Assembly (NCBI RefSeq): GCF_003944765.1
Contig: NZ_RWIU01000007.1
Location: 62,001 to 126,000 of the forward strand
From: Hymenobacter perfusus
GTDB taxonomy: Bacteria > Bacteroidota > Bacteroidia > Cytophagales > Hymenobacteraceae
Reading direction: 5' to 3'
DNA: 64,000 nucleotides
The position numbers and the translations under genes were made by a program. The notes beneath the pieces were generated by a model. It had not been told where the DNA came from and ran no database searches. It saw only the letters and a program-made list of their open reading frames with translations. The first letter of the stretch is position 1; the number at the start of each line of letters is the position of its first letter. This document shows positions 52,187 through 60,151 of the stretch, piece after piece.

Positions 52187-52244
52187 TAATCCGCCCACAA
52201 CCTGGGTTAGCCAGTGCCGAATGGCGGATATAGTACGATAACAG

Positions 52245-52252
52245 TATCCTTG
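52245..52252 (+). promoter_or_regulatory. Promoter-like -7 element TATCCTTG
   Basis: One base from TAnnTTTG, about 80 nt upstream of the MutS-like gene. Confidence 0.35.
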
Positions 52253-52333
52253 CACCTTTTATCCAGTTACCTTTCATCCTTCCTGCACCAACCAGCGGAA
52301 CCGCTCACGCACTGGTAGCTGCCCCTATTTCTT

Positions 52334-53953
52334 ATGTGGATTTCTTCCCGCAAACGCTTAGCCCGCCTGGAGGCGGCCTGGCAGCAGCCAGCTTCGCGTT
52401 CCGCCCACCTTCCCTTAGTGGCTCGCTATTACGACCTCGTACAGCACGAGCCCACGTACCACCGCCTGCCGGACCAAACCTGGGCGGACCTGAACGGCGA
52501 CCTGCTTTTTGAACTGCTCGATACCACGGTGAGCCGGATCGGTCAGCAGTGCCTGTACCACCGCCTGCGCAGTCCGCTCGCCGACGAGACCACCCTGCGC
52601 GAGTTTGATGATGCCGCGACGCTGCTGGCGCAGCACCCCGGGGCGCGTGGGCAGGCCCTGCTCGCCCTCGACCAGCTGACGGCTCACGAGGCGTACTACC
52701 AAGTCGATTTGATTAGCGGCGAGCCGCTCCCCACGGTGCCCGGTGCCCGCTATGCGCCGCTGCTCGCACTGGGGCTGCTGGCCACGCTGCTCGGAGGCTT
52801 TTGGTTACCCGTGCTCTGGCTAGGTACGCTTACGCTGGCCTTCACCAATGCGGTGTTTCATTTCTGGCAGCGCCAGTGGATTAGGCACTGTGTGCGCCCG
52901 CTGCTGCAACTGGGCCGCCTGCACCGGGCGGGGCGGGAGTTGCAGGCGGAGCTGCCTTTAGGGCCGCTCCAGCAGCTGGCAGCACCTCTGGCTCAGTTGG
53001 GAGCTTTCGTGCGGCAGGTGGCTTTCTTCCAGGTGGAAGACAGCTGGCTGCTGGAACTGCTCAAGATGCTGCTGCTGCTCGACGTGCTGCTGTATGCCCG
53101 TTGCCGGGTGGCCGTGCAGCAACATGCGCCCGCCATTCGGACGGTCTTTGAGGCGGTGGGCTACGTCGATTGCGCCCTGGCAGTGGCCAGCTTTCGCCAG
53201 CGCCACGTCACCTGCGCACCGCACTTTGGGCTGGCCGCCGAGGGCATCAGGCTGCAAGCCGGCTACCACCCACTGGTGCCGGGGTGCGTGCCGAATGACC
53301 TGACCCTATCCGAAGAAGGGGTTTTACTTACCGGCTCCAACATGTCGGGCAAAACCACCTTCATGCGCACGCTGGGCGTGAGTGCCCTGCTGGCCCAGAC
53401 CATCGCCACCTGCCCGGCCACCGCCTACCGCGCCCCGTTTTGCCGGGTCCTCACCAGCCTAAGCCTGGCCGACAGCCTGCCCACGGGCAAAAGCTATTAT
53501 CTGGTAGAAGCCGAAACCATGCGGCAGCTGCTGCTGGCCTGCGACGCGGCCCCCGACAGCTACTTACTGCTGCTGGATGAGTTATTCAAAGGCACGAACA
53601 CCCAGGAGCGTATTGCCGCCAACAAAGCCGTGCTGGAATACCTGCAGCCCCGCAGCTGGGTAATGGCAGCTACCCACGACGGGGAGCTGGGCGCGCTATT
53701 GCAGGCCTGCTTTACCGAGTACCACTTCTGCGAGACGGTTACGGCGGAGGACTGGTATTTCGACTACCGCCTCAAGACCGGGCCGCTCACCACGCGCAAC
53801 GCCATTCGGCTGTTGGCGCGCCTGCACTACCCGGCGCAGGTGGTAGCGGCAGCGCAGGCGCTTAGTGCCACGCTGGCTACGCAAGCGCAATCTGGCAGCC
53901 CGCAACAGCACCAGCTGGAAGAACTTGTTGTGGCGGCTGACTCTGCACAGTAG
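52334..53953 (+). CDS. Membrane-anchored MutS-like ATPase
   Basis: A 539-residue protein resembling only the core/clamp and ATPase domains of MutS, without the N-terminal mismatch-binding domain. The clamp-like helices include TWADLNGDLLFELLDTT; residues about 135-175 form two hydrophobic segments (LLALGLLATLLGGFWLPVLWLGTLTLAF), suggesting membrane attachment. The ATPase has Walker A TGSNMSGKTTFMR (about 331-343), Walker B LLLLDELFKGTNT and a conserved ATHDGELG His-Asp. The family occurs in Bacteroidota; its role is unclear and it should not be assumed to repair mismatches. Confidence 0.8.
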   Translation: MWISSRKRLARLEAAWQQPASRSAHLPLVARYYDLVQHEPTYHRLPDQTWADLNGDLLFELLDTTVSRIGQQCLYHRLRSPLADETTLREFDDAATLLAQHPGARGQALLALDQLTAHEAYYQVDLISGEPLPTVPGARYAPLLALGLLATLLGGFWLPVLWLGTLTLAFTNAVFHFWQRQWIRHCVRPLLQLGRLHRAGRELQAELPLGPLQQLAAPLAQLGAFVRQVAFFQVEDSWLLELLKMLLLLDVLLYARCRVAVQQHAPAIRTVFEAVGYVDCALAVASFRQRHVTCAPHFGLAAEGIRLQAGYHPLVPGCVPNDLTLSEEGVLLTGSNMSGKTTFMRTLGVSALLAQTIATCPATAYRAPFCRVLTSLSLADSLPTGKSYYLVEAETMRQLLLACDAAPDSYLLLLDELFKGTNTQERIAANKAVLEYLQPRSWVMAATHDGELGALLQACFTEYHFCETVTAEDWYFDYRLKTGPLTTRNAIRLLARLHYPAQVVAAAQALSATLATQAQSGSPQQHQLEELVVAADSAQ

Positions 53954-53963
53954 GTGAAAACAA

Positions 53964-54030
53964 TAACCAGCCGAAAAGGCCCAACACAACAGTCGCAAGG
54001 TCTGTTGTGTTGGGCCTTTTCGGCTGGTTA
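53964..54030. terminator. Long hairpin between convergent genes
   Basis: Perfect 28-bp arms (53964-53991, 54003-54030) with an 11-nt loop. It could end both mutS-like and rsmG transcripts, though its size also suits a palindrome element. Confidence 0.7.
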
Positions 54031-54055
54031 TGTTGGTAGAGCAGATGCTTGCGCC

Positions 54056-54676
54056 CTACGCGGGCACCACTACTACCTTCTTGGTTTCAAAGAACGGCTC
54101 CTGGAAGAAGTCCGGCAGGTCGATGACGGTGGCTTTCAGGCCGGATTCCTGGATTTCTTCGGTCAGGTCGCCTCCTTTGAGGTAGTAGAGGCCGCTGTTG
54201 GGAGCCGCTTCATGGCGGGGCTTGTAGCGGTGGGCAATCCAGGTGTGGAAGGTGGCCAGGCGGGCCACGGCGCGGCTCACCACGTAGTCGTACTTGGGGC
54301 GCAGCTGCTCAGCCCGGATCTGCTCGGCGGTGAGGTTGGTGAGGTGCAGCGAGTGGGCCATTTCCTGCACCGCCCGGATCTTTTTGCCGATGCTATCCAC
54401 CAGGTGAAACTTCACTTCGGGGAACAGAATAGCCAGCGGCAGGCCCGGCAAACCACCACCCGTACCCACATCCAGCACCGAGCTACCGGGGGCAAATTCC
54501 ACCACTTTGGCAATGCCCAGAGAGTGCAGGAAGTGTCGCTCCTCTAGGTTATCCACGTCGGAGCGGGCTACCAGGTTCAGACGCTCATTCCAGTCCCGGA
54601 ACTCGGTGTCGAGCTGCTGGAACTGCTGGCGCTGGTGGTCGGTGAGGTGCGGGAAGTAGTGGTTGATCAGATTCAT
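54056..54676 (-). CDS. rsmG: 16S rRNA (guanine527-N7)-methyltransferase
   Basis: A 206-residue SAM-dependent methyltransferase that modifies G527 of 16S rRNA. Motifs: SVLDVGTGGGLPGLPLAI (SAM loop), FHLVDSIGKKIRAVQEM and VVSRAVARL. ATG 54676 fits the family start (MNLINHYFPHLTDHQ); the longer frame is not credible. A minus-strand TACCTTTA at 54684-54691 ends only 7 nt before the ATG, suggesting a very short or absent leader. A terminator separates it from the sigma factor upstream. Confidence 0.95.
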   Translation of the reverse strand: MNLINHYFPHLTDHQRQQFQQLDTEFRDWNERLNLVARSDVDNLEERHFLHSLGIAKVVEFAPGSSVLDVGTGGGLPGLPLAILFPEVKFHLVDSIGKKIRAVQEMAHSLHLTNLTAEQIRAEQLRPKYDYVVSRAVARLATFHTWIAHRYKPRHEAAPNSGLYYLKGGDLTEEIQESGLKATVIDLPDFFQEPFFETKKVVVVPA

Positions 54677-54683
54677 CGTGGCG

Positions 54684-54691
54684 TAAAGGTA
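54684..54691 (-). promoter_or_regulatory. Promoter-like -7 element TACCTTTA of rsmG
   Basis: Minus-strand near match to TAnnTTTG, 7 nt before the start codon. Confidence 0.45.
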
Positions 54692-54732
54692 AACACGTCT
54701 GTCATCCTTCGCGCCACTCAGGATGTCACAAA

Positions 54733-54760
54733 AAAAGCCCCGACTTACGGCGGGGCTTTT
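54733..54760 (-). terminator. Intrinsic terminator of the sigma-factor operon
   Basis: 10-bp arms (54733-54742, 54751-54760) plus a run of A's on the plus strand directly after the sigma-factor stop. Confidence 0.75.
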
Positions 54761-54762
54761 CA

Positions 54763-55377
54763 CTAGATGATTTCCTTTTTGTTTTTCACCATGTCATAGA
54801 GCAGCTCCCGGGCGCGGTGCAGCTGGGCTTTCACGGTGCCGAGGGGGGCTTTCAGCTCCTGAGCAATTTCCTCGTAGCTCAGCTCATCGAAGTAGCGCAG
54901 CGTCACGAGGCGCTGGTACTTATCGGGCAGCCGGGATACCACGTGCTGCATGATTTCGATTTTCTGGTTCTTGATGGCCGTCTCCTGCGGGTTCAGGTTC
55001 TGGTCGCGGAAGTCGATGGTAATTTCGTCGCCATTGTCAATCTTGATGGCCGAATCAATAGACATCGTCTTGATTTTATTCTTGCGAATAAAGTCGATGC
55101 AGTTGTTGGTGGCAATGCGGAACAACCAGGTGCTGAAGGCAAACTCGGGGTTGAACTTGTGCAGATTACGGAACGCCTTGGCGAAGGCTTCGATGGTGAG
55201 GTCCTCGGCGTCGTCGGGGTTGCGCACCATCTTCAGCACCACGTGGTACACGGGCTTCTTGTAGATGTGCATGAGCTCGGCGTACGCCTTGCCATCGTTC
55301 TTTTCCACAGCGGCCCGAATCAGCTTGAAATCGTGCTTGGCTTTGGCGGAGAACTGTTTTTCCTGATTTACTTCCAT
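54763..55377 (-). CDS. ECF-type RNA polymerase sigma factor
   Basis: A 204-residue group IV sigma factor. Region 2 is clear (residues about 25-95: YAELMHIYKKPVY, NPDDAEDLTIEAFAKAFRNL, FSTWLFRIATNNCIDFIRKNK), and region 4 (about 140-190: LPDKYQRLVTLRYFDELSYEEIAQEL ... VKAQLHRAREL) carries the -35-binding helix-turn-helix. No anti-sigma gene is adjacent, so its signal is unknown. Start ATG 55377 is 10 bp inside the preceding glycosyltransferase gene, so they probably share an mRNA. Confidence 0.92.
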   Translation of the reverse strand: MEVNQEKQFSAKAKHDFKLIRAAVEKNDGKAYAELMHIYKKPVYHVVLKMVRNPDDAEDLTIEAFAKAFRNLHKFNPEFAFSTWLFRIATNNCIDFIRKNKIKTMSIDSAIKIDNGDEITIDFRDQNLNPQETAIKNQKIEIMQHVVSRLPDKYQRLVTLRYFDELSYEEIAQELKAPLGTVKAQLHRARELLYDMVKNKKEII

Positions 55378-56489
55378 CGGAGCGTACGGTAGAGGAACAG
55401 CGAGATTCCCAGAGCGAGATAATAAAAAAAATACACAGCGTCGAGAAAAGGCAGCCACATGACGGGCAACCGCTCCCCGAGCCGGCGGCCGAGCTGATAA
55501 TACACGGCCAGAATAGCCCCGGTGCGCACGAGGCACGCCGTAGCCAAAGGTACCCAATCGGAATGGGAAAACAGCAGGCCAATTGCCGTACCGTAAAAAA
55601 CCAGATTGGAGCCAATAAAGGTCCCGATGCGTACCCGGTCGGCGAGGCGGTACTGCCGGCCGGCCGACAAATGCCGCCGTTTCTGCCGCCACCACTGGCC
55701 CCAGGTCAGAGCCGGCTCGCTGAGGGTGTGCGCCCCAGGTTCGGCTACCACGGCCACGCGGGCCCCGTGCTGCACGGCGTCCTGCACTAGCAGGTCGTCG
55801 TCGCCACTGAGGCTGCGGATGTGGGAGGCAAACCCTTTCGTCTGGTAAAAGACCGGCCGGGTGTAGGCCAGGTTGCGGCCGACGCCCATGTAGGGCCGGC
55901 CGCGCCACGCAAAAGACAAATACTGTGCCCCCGTCAGCAAGGTTTCAAACCGGATTAATTTATTCAGAAAACCTGGTTCCTCCGCGTAGGCGGAGTATCC
56001 GAGGACCATATCGGCAGGCCGGCCGAAGCCCCGCTGCATGTACCTGAGCCACTGATTGGTGGCCGGAATGCAGTCGGCATCGGTGAAGAGCAGCCGCTCG
56101 TGCCGGGCCGATTTGATGCCCAGTGTCAGGGCGTATTTTTTGGGTGACAAACCGTCAGGCGTGCGCGCCACCGACACCAGCCGCACGTGCGGATAATACT
56201 GGGTGAGTTGCTGCACGTAGAGGTAGGTATCGTCGGTGGAACGGTCATCAATAAGCAGCAACTCAAAGCCGGCGGGGTAGTCCTGCTGCAGAATCAGCGG
56301 GAGCAGGCGGCGCAGGTTTTCCAGCTCGTTGTGGGCGCACACTACCACCGAGACGGGCTCGTCGTCGGGGCCGGTGGCAGGCTCCGGGGAGCGGCGGGCG
56401 AAGGGCAGAAAGTAGTAGGCCGCGTAGTAGAGCTGCACCAGCACGGCAGCCAGCAGCAGCCAGATAGCGGGAGAAAAGGAGAAAGACAC
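55368..56489 (-). CDS. Family 2 glycosyltransferase, membrane-bound
   Basis: A 373-residue inner-membrane glycosyltransferase. A first membrane helix (AIWLLLAAVLVQLYYAAYYF) precedes the GT-A domain: VSVVVCAHNELENL, DDRSTDDT, LLFTDADC, GDDDLLVQD, and a QWWRQKRRHL motif resembling the (Q/R)xxRW of processive enzymes; the C-terminus has several more helices. Sugar is unknown. Start GTG 56489 is supported by a promoter-like TACTTTTG just upstream at 56512-56519 on its strand, which rules out the longer frame from 56576. Confidence 0.85.
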   Translation of the reverse strand: MSFSFSPAIWLLLAAVLVQLYYAAYYFLPFARRSPEPATGPDDEPVSVVVCAHNELENLRRLLPLILQQDYPAGFELLLIDDRSTDDTYLYVQQLTQYYPHVRLVSVARTPDGLSPKKYALTLGIKSARHERLLFTDADCIPATNQWLRYMQRGFGRPADMVLGYSAYAEEPGFLNKLIRFETLLTGAQYLSFAWRGRPYMGVGRNLAYTRPVFYQTKGFASHIRSLSGDDDLLVQDAVQHGARVAVVAEPGAHTLSEPALTWGQWWRQKRRHLSAGRQYRLADRVRIGTFIGSNLVFYGTAIGLLFSHSDWVPLATACLVRTGAILAVYYQLGRRLGERLPVMWLPFLDAVYFFYYLALGISLFLYRTLRWK

Positions 56490-56511
56490 AGCAGCACGGG
56501 GTTTCGGCCTG

Positions 56512-56519
56512 CAAAAGTA
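56512..56519 (-). promoter_or_regulatory. Promoter -7 element TACTTTTG of the GT2 gene
   Basis: Exact TAnnTTTG on the minus strand, 22 nt before the GTG; it is about 11 bp from the divergent tgt element. Confidence 0.5.
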
Positions 56520-56530
56520 GGCATTCGGAG

Positions 56531-56538
56531 TACCTTTG
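56531..56538 (+). promoter_or_regulatory. Promoter -7 element TACCTTTG of tgt
   Basis: Exact TAnnTTTG match, 107 nt before the tgt ATG; the predicted 5' leader contains a palindrome. Confidence 0.5.
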
Positions 56539-56545
56539 TCTTTTA

Positions 56546-56640
56546 AGAGCTGCAAGCCGTAAGCTGCAAGCTGCAAGCTGATGTTCCGTCGGCAGCTTGC
56601 GGCTCGCAGCTTGCAGCTGGCGGCTTACAGCTTGCAGCTT
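56546..56640. repeat. Palindrome of AGCTGCAAGC units in the tgt leader
   Basis: Repeats of agctgcaagc on the left (about 56548-56580) are mirrored by gcttgcagct on the right (about 56592-56638). It sits between the tgt promoter and start codon. Confidence 0.75.
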
Positions 56641-56645
56641 TTTCC

Positions 56646-57776
56646 ATGACCTTCGACCTCGTAGCCAACGACCCGCACTCCAAAGCCCGAGCCGGCGTAG
56701 TGCACACCGACCACGGTGCCATTGAAACGCCCATTTTTATGCCCGTGGGCACGGCCGGCACCGTGAAAGCCGTGCAGCAGCGCGACCTGAAAGACGATAT
56801 CAACGCCCAGATTATTCTCGGCAACACGTATCACCTGTACCTGCGGCCCGGCCTAGAGGTTATCAGCAAGGCCGGCGGGCTGCACAAGTTCAACGGCTGG
56901 GACCGGCCCATCCTCACCGACTCGGGCGGGTACCAGGTGTACTCGCTGAGTGGCACCCGCAAAATCAAGGAGGAAGGCGTGAAGTTTCGCTCCCACATTG
57001 ATGGCTCCCAGCACCTGTTCTCGCCCGAGGGCGTGATGGACATCCAGCGCACCATCGGGGCCGACATCATCATGGCCTTTGATGAGTGTACGCCCTGGCC
57101 CTGCGAGTACAGCTACGCCGCCCGCTCCCTCGACATGACGCACCGCTGGCTCAAGCGCTGCATCACGCGCTTCGACGGCACCGAGGGCCACTACGGCTAT
57201 AGCCAGACGCTGTTCCCGATTGTGCAGGGTTCCACGTTCAAGGACCTGCGCGTGAAGTCGGCGGAGTTTATTGCCGAGCAGGGCCGGGAGGGTAACGCCA
57301 TTGGGGGGCTGAGCGTGGGCGAGCCGGCCGACATGATGTATGAGATGACGGAAATCGTGTGCGACATCCTGCCCAAGGACAAGCCGCGCTACCTGATGGG
57401 CGTGGGCACGCCGGCCAACATCCTCGAAAACATTGCGCTGGGCGTGGATATGTTCGACTGTGTGATGCCCACCCGCAACGCCCGCAACGGCATGCTGTTC
57501 ACTACCCAGGGCATCATGAACATTGCCAACAAGAAGTGGGCCGATGACTTCACGCCCATCGACGAGGAGCTGGGCGGCTATGTGAGCACCTTTTACTCGC
57601 GCAGCTACGTGCGTCATTTGTTCCACAGCAAGGAAATGCTGGGCCCGCAGATTGCCTCCATCCACAACCTCACCTTCTACCTGTGGCTGGTGAAGCAGGC
57701 CCGCCAGCAAATTCTGGCCGGCACCTTCCGCGAGTGGAAGGACCGCATGGTGAAGCAGCTGATGACAAGATTGTAG
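56646..57776 (+). CDS. tgt: Queuine tRNA-ribosyltransferase lacking zinc cysteines
   Basis: A 376-residue TIM-barrel enzyme that exchanges guanine 34 for preQ1 in GUN-anticodon tRNAs. Active-site residues are intact: D92 (DSGGYQVYS) and D271 (DCVMPTRNARNG). The zinc site is not: in the E. coli enzyme three Cys and one His bind zinc, but here the matching stretch reads IDEELGGYVSTFYS, so L309, G311 and S314 replace the cysteines, while H340 (SIHNL) remains. I expect a Zn-independent variant. Whether this applies to all Bacteroidota I cannot say. The leader carries a palindrome. Confidence 0.93.
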   Translation: MTFDLVANDPHSKARAGVVHTDHGAIETPIFMPVGTAGTVKAVQQRDLKDDINAQIILGNTYHLYLRPGLEVISKAGGLHKFNGWDRPILTDSGGYQVYSLSGTRKIKEEGVKFRSHIDGSQHLFSPEGVMDIQRTIGADIIMAFDECTPWPCEYSYAARSLDMTHRWLKRCITRFDGTEGHYGYSQTLFPIVQGSTFKDLRVKSAEFIAEQGREGNAIGGLSVGEPADMMYEMTEIVCDILPKDKPRYLMGVGTPANILENIALGVDMFDCVMPTRNARNGMLFTTQGIMNIANKKWADDFTPIDEELGGYVSTFYSRSYVRHLFHSKEMLGPQIASIHNLTFYLWLVKQARQQILAGTFREWKDRMVKQLMTRL

Positions 57777-57790
57777 GGCAGAAATCGTTT

Positions 57791-57909
57791 GTCATGCTGA
57801 GCGGAGGCGCAGCCGTAGTCGAAGCATCTCTACCTCTGGCTAATTAATTACTATTACAACGAAGCAGTAGAGATGCTTCGACTACGGCTGCGCCTCCGCT
57901 CAGCATGAC
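57791..57909. repeat. Long palindrome, GTCATGCTGAGC...GAAGCATCTC family (copy 2)
   Basis: Two perfect 43-bp arms (57791-57833, 57867-57909) flank a 33-nt loop between tgt and the lptG-like gene. First copy at 39660-39758. Confidence 0.9.
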
Positions 57910-57928
57910 GTTCTGCTAACAGCTAAAT

Positions 57929-59005
57929 ATGAAGCTGCTCGATAAATACATTCTCAAGAAGTTTCTCACCGCGTTTTTCTTCTCGGTGGTGCTGCTCGTG
58001 TCGGTTATCTGCGTGATTGACTTCACGGAGAAGAACGACGACTTTCTGAAGCACAACCTGGGCGCGTGGCAGATTCTGTCGGAGTACTACGTGAACCTGT
58101 TTCCGTACTTCGCTAATCTGCTCTCCCCCATCACGGTATTCATTGCCGTGGTGTTCGTAACAGCCCAGCTGGCCGAGCGTACCGAAGTAGTAGCCATGCT
58201 GGCTTCAGGCATCAGCTTCAAGCGGTTTCTGCTGCCTTACATCATGGGCAGCGCCATTCTGGGGGCTCTCACGATGGCCATGACGGGCTGGCTGATTCCG
58301 ATTGCCAACAAGACGCGGGTGCAGTTCGAGAAGGCCTACATCAAGAATCCGTACCGGTTCAGCGGCCGTAACGTGCACATCAAAATCGGGCCCCGCGACT
58401 ACGCCTTCATGGAGAGCTACGACAACGTGAACAACGTGGGCTACAAGTTTGCGCTGGAAACCATCGACGGGCAGCTGCTCAAGCGTCGCCTCACGGCCGA
58501 GGCCATTACCTGGGATTCCACCAAGCAGGCCTGGCGCCTCACGCCCCAACTCATTCGCACCTTCAGCGGCGAGAAGGAAAGCCTCAAAACCGTGCCCGCC
58601 CGCGACACGGTGCTCAACCTCTACCCGAAGGACTTCGCCAGCACCTACCGCCTGGCCGAAACCCTCACGCTGCCGGAGCTGAACCGCTACATCAACCAGA
58701 AAATAGCCCGCGGCTCCGATGATACGCAGGTGTACCTCAGCGAGAAGTACGAGCGGTTTGCTTACCCCTACGCCATGTTCATCCTCACCGTCATCGGGGT
58801 GATTATGAGCGCCCGCAAGAGCCGCGCCGGCGTGGGCGGGCAGATTGCGCTGGGCTTCGTGCTGGCCTTCGTGTTCATCATCTTCGTGATTCTGAGCCGC
58901 AACCTGGCGGCCGTGGGCACCCTTTCGCCCTTACTGGCCGCCTGGGTGCCCAGCATCGTCTTCACCCTCATCGGGGGCATCCTCTACCGCGTGATACCGC
59001 AGTAA
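57929..59005 (+). CDS. LptF/LptG family permease
   Basis: A 358-residue inner-membrane protein of the YjgP/YjgQ family, which moves lipopolysaccharide out of the inner membrane with LptB. Visible features are the N-terminal MKLLDKYILKKFLTAFFFS helix, the VTAQLAERTEVVAMLASGIS coupling region before helix 3, a periplasmic jellyroll-like domain (about 130-270) and three C-terminal helices (LTVIGVIMSARKSRAG). One copy is seen here and its usual partner is absent from the window. It ends 113 bp before the EamA gene. Confidence 0.87.
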   Translation: MKLLDKYILKKFLTAFFFSVVLLVSVICVIDFTEKNDDFLKHNLGAWQILSEYYVNLFPYFANLLSPITVFIAVVFVTAQLAERTEVVAMLASGISFKRFLLPYIMGSAILGALTMAMTGWLIPIANKTRVQFEKAYIKNPYRFSGRNVHIKIGPRDYAFMESYDNVNNVGYKFALETIDGQLLKRRLTAEAITWDSTKQAWRLTPQLIRTFSGEKESLKTVPARDTVLNLYPKDFASTYRLAETLTLPELNRYINQKIARGSDDTQVYLSEKYERFAYPYAMFILTVIGVIMSARKSRAGVGGQIALGFVLAFVFIIFVILSRNLAAVGTLSPLLAAWVPSIVFTLIGGILYRVIPQ

Positions 59006-59007
59006 CA

Positions 59008-59110
59008 GTGAACTGGTGAGATAGTGAAATAGTGAATTGGATGTTCTATTTGCGCCATTCAGCCAATCAAACGTCAAACTCACTATTTCACTACCTCACC
59101 AGTTCACAAC
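59008..59110. repeat. Palindrome, GTGAACTGGTGAGATAGTGAA family (copy 2)
   Basis: The left arm gtgaactggtgagatagtgaaatagtga (59008 on) is mirrored by tcactatttcactacctcaccagttcac on the right. Relatives are at 38527 and 60054. Confidence 0.75.
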
Positions 59111-59118
59111 CTCACCGC

Positions 59119-60054
59119 ATGCTCAAAGACTACCTGCGTCTGCATTTTATTGTATTGCTCTGGGGCTTCACGGCCATTCTGGGCAAGCTGATATCGGTGC
59201 CGCCGGTGGAGCTGGTGTTCTGGCGCACGTTGCTGGCGGCCTCGGGGCTGGCGGTGCTGCTGGTGGCGCGGCGGCAGCCCTGGCGCGTAGCGGCCCCGGA
59301 GGCGCTGAAGATGCTGGGCATCGGGGTGCTGGTGGCGGCGCACTGGATTACGTTCTTCTTGGCCGCCCGCCTCTCTTCCGTCAGCGTGTGTCTGGCCGGG
59401 CTGGCCACGCTGGCGCTGTGGACGTCGTTGCTGGAGCCGCTGGTGCTGTGGCGGCGGGTGCGGCTCTACGAGGTGGGCCTGGGCCTGCTGACGATGGTGG
59501 GCCTGTACTTGGTGTCGCAGGCCGAGCTGGACCAGATGGCCGGGTTGCTGGTAGCTATTCTGTCGGCGGGGTTATCGGCGCTGTTCAGCGTGTTCAATTC
59601 CAAGCTGGTGAAGCGTCACACCCCGTTCCAGCTCACGCTGTACGAAATGACCGGTGCCTGTCTGAGCATTGTACTATTCATGCCCGTGTACAGTCGCTAT
59701 TTCACCGAGGGCCGCGGCCTACAGCTGGGGTTGCAAGGCTACGACTGGCTGTGGCTGCTGCTGCTGGCGGGCGTGTGTACAGTGTACGCGTTTTCCACGT
59801 CGGTGGAGCTGATGAAGCGCATTTCGGCCTTCGTGGTAAACCTGACTATTAACCTGGAACCCGTGTACGGCATCCTGCTGGCCGTGCTGATGTACACACT
59901 GCACATCCCCGGCTTCGGCCAGGAAAAGCTCTCCACCGGCTTCTACTTGGGCACCGTAGTGATTCTGCTCAGCGTCCTCATCCACCCCGTCCTCGACCAG
60001 TGGATGAAACGCCGCCAGCGCCGCGCCGAAGCAGCCGACGTGCTTGTGGGCTAG
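59119..60054 (+). CDS. EamA/DMT family transporter
   Basis: A 311-residue membrane protein with about ten predicted helices and two EamA-like halves (LHFIVLLWGFTAILGKLIS; LLVAILSAGLSALFSVFNSKLV). DMT proteins export metabolites or amino acids; substrate unknown. ATG 59119 (MLKDYLRLHFIV) is chosen because the upstream frame runs through a palindrome. Confidence 0.87.
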   Translation: MLKDYLRLHFIVLLWGFTAILGKLISVPPVELVFWRTLLAASGLAVLLVARRQPWRVAAPEALKMLGIGVLVAAHWITFFLAARLSSVSVCLAGLATLALWTSLLEPLVLWRRVRLYEVGLGLLTMVGLYLVSQAELDQMAGLLVAILSAGLSALFSVFNSKLVKRHTPFQLTLYEMTGACLSIVLFMPVYSRYFTEGRGLQLGLQGYDWLWLLLLAGVCTVYAFSTSVELMKRISAFVVNLTINLEPVYGILLAVLMYTLHIPGFGQEKLSTGFYLGTVVILLSVLIHPVLDQWMKRRQRRAEAADVLVG

Positions 60055-60150
60055 CGGTGAACTGGTGAGATGGTGAACTGGTGAGTTTGACGTTCTGCTT
60101 GCGCCAACTGTGTGTATTGAACGTCAAATTCACCAGTTCACCAGTTCACC
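60054..60150. repeat. Palindrome, GTGAACTGGTGAGATGGTGAA family (copy 3)
   Basis: Arms at about 60057-60095 and 60120-60148 with the same gtgaactggtgag/caccagttcac core as copies at 38527 and 59008. Between EamA and the convergent ispE. Confidence 0.75.
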
Positions 60151-60151
60151 T

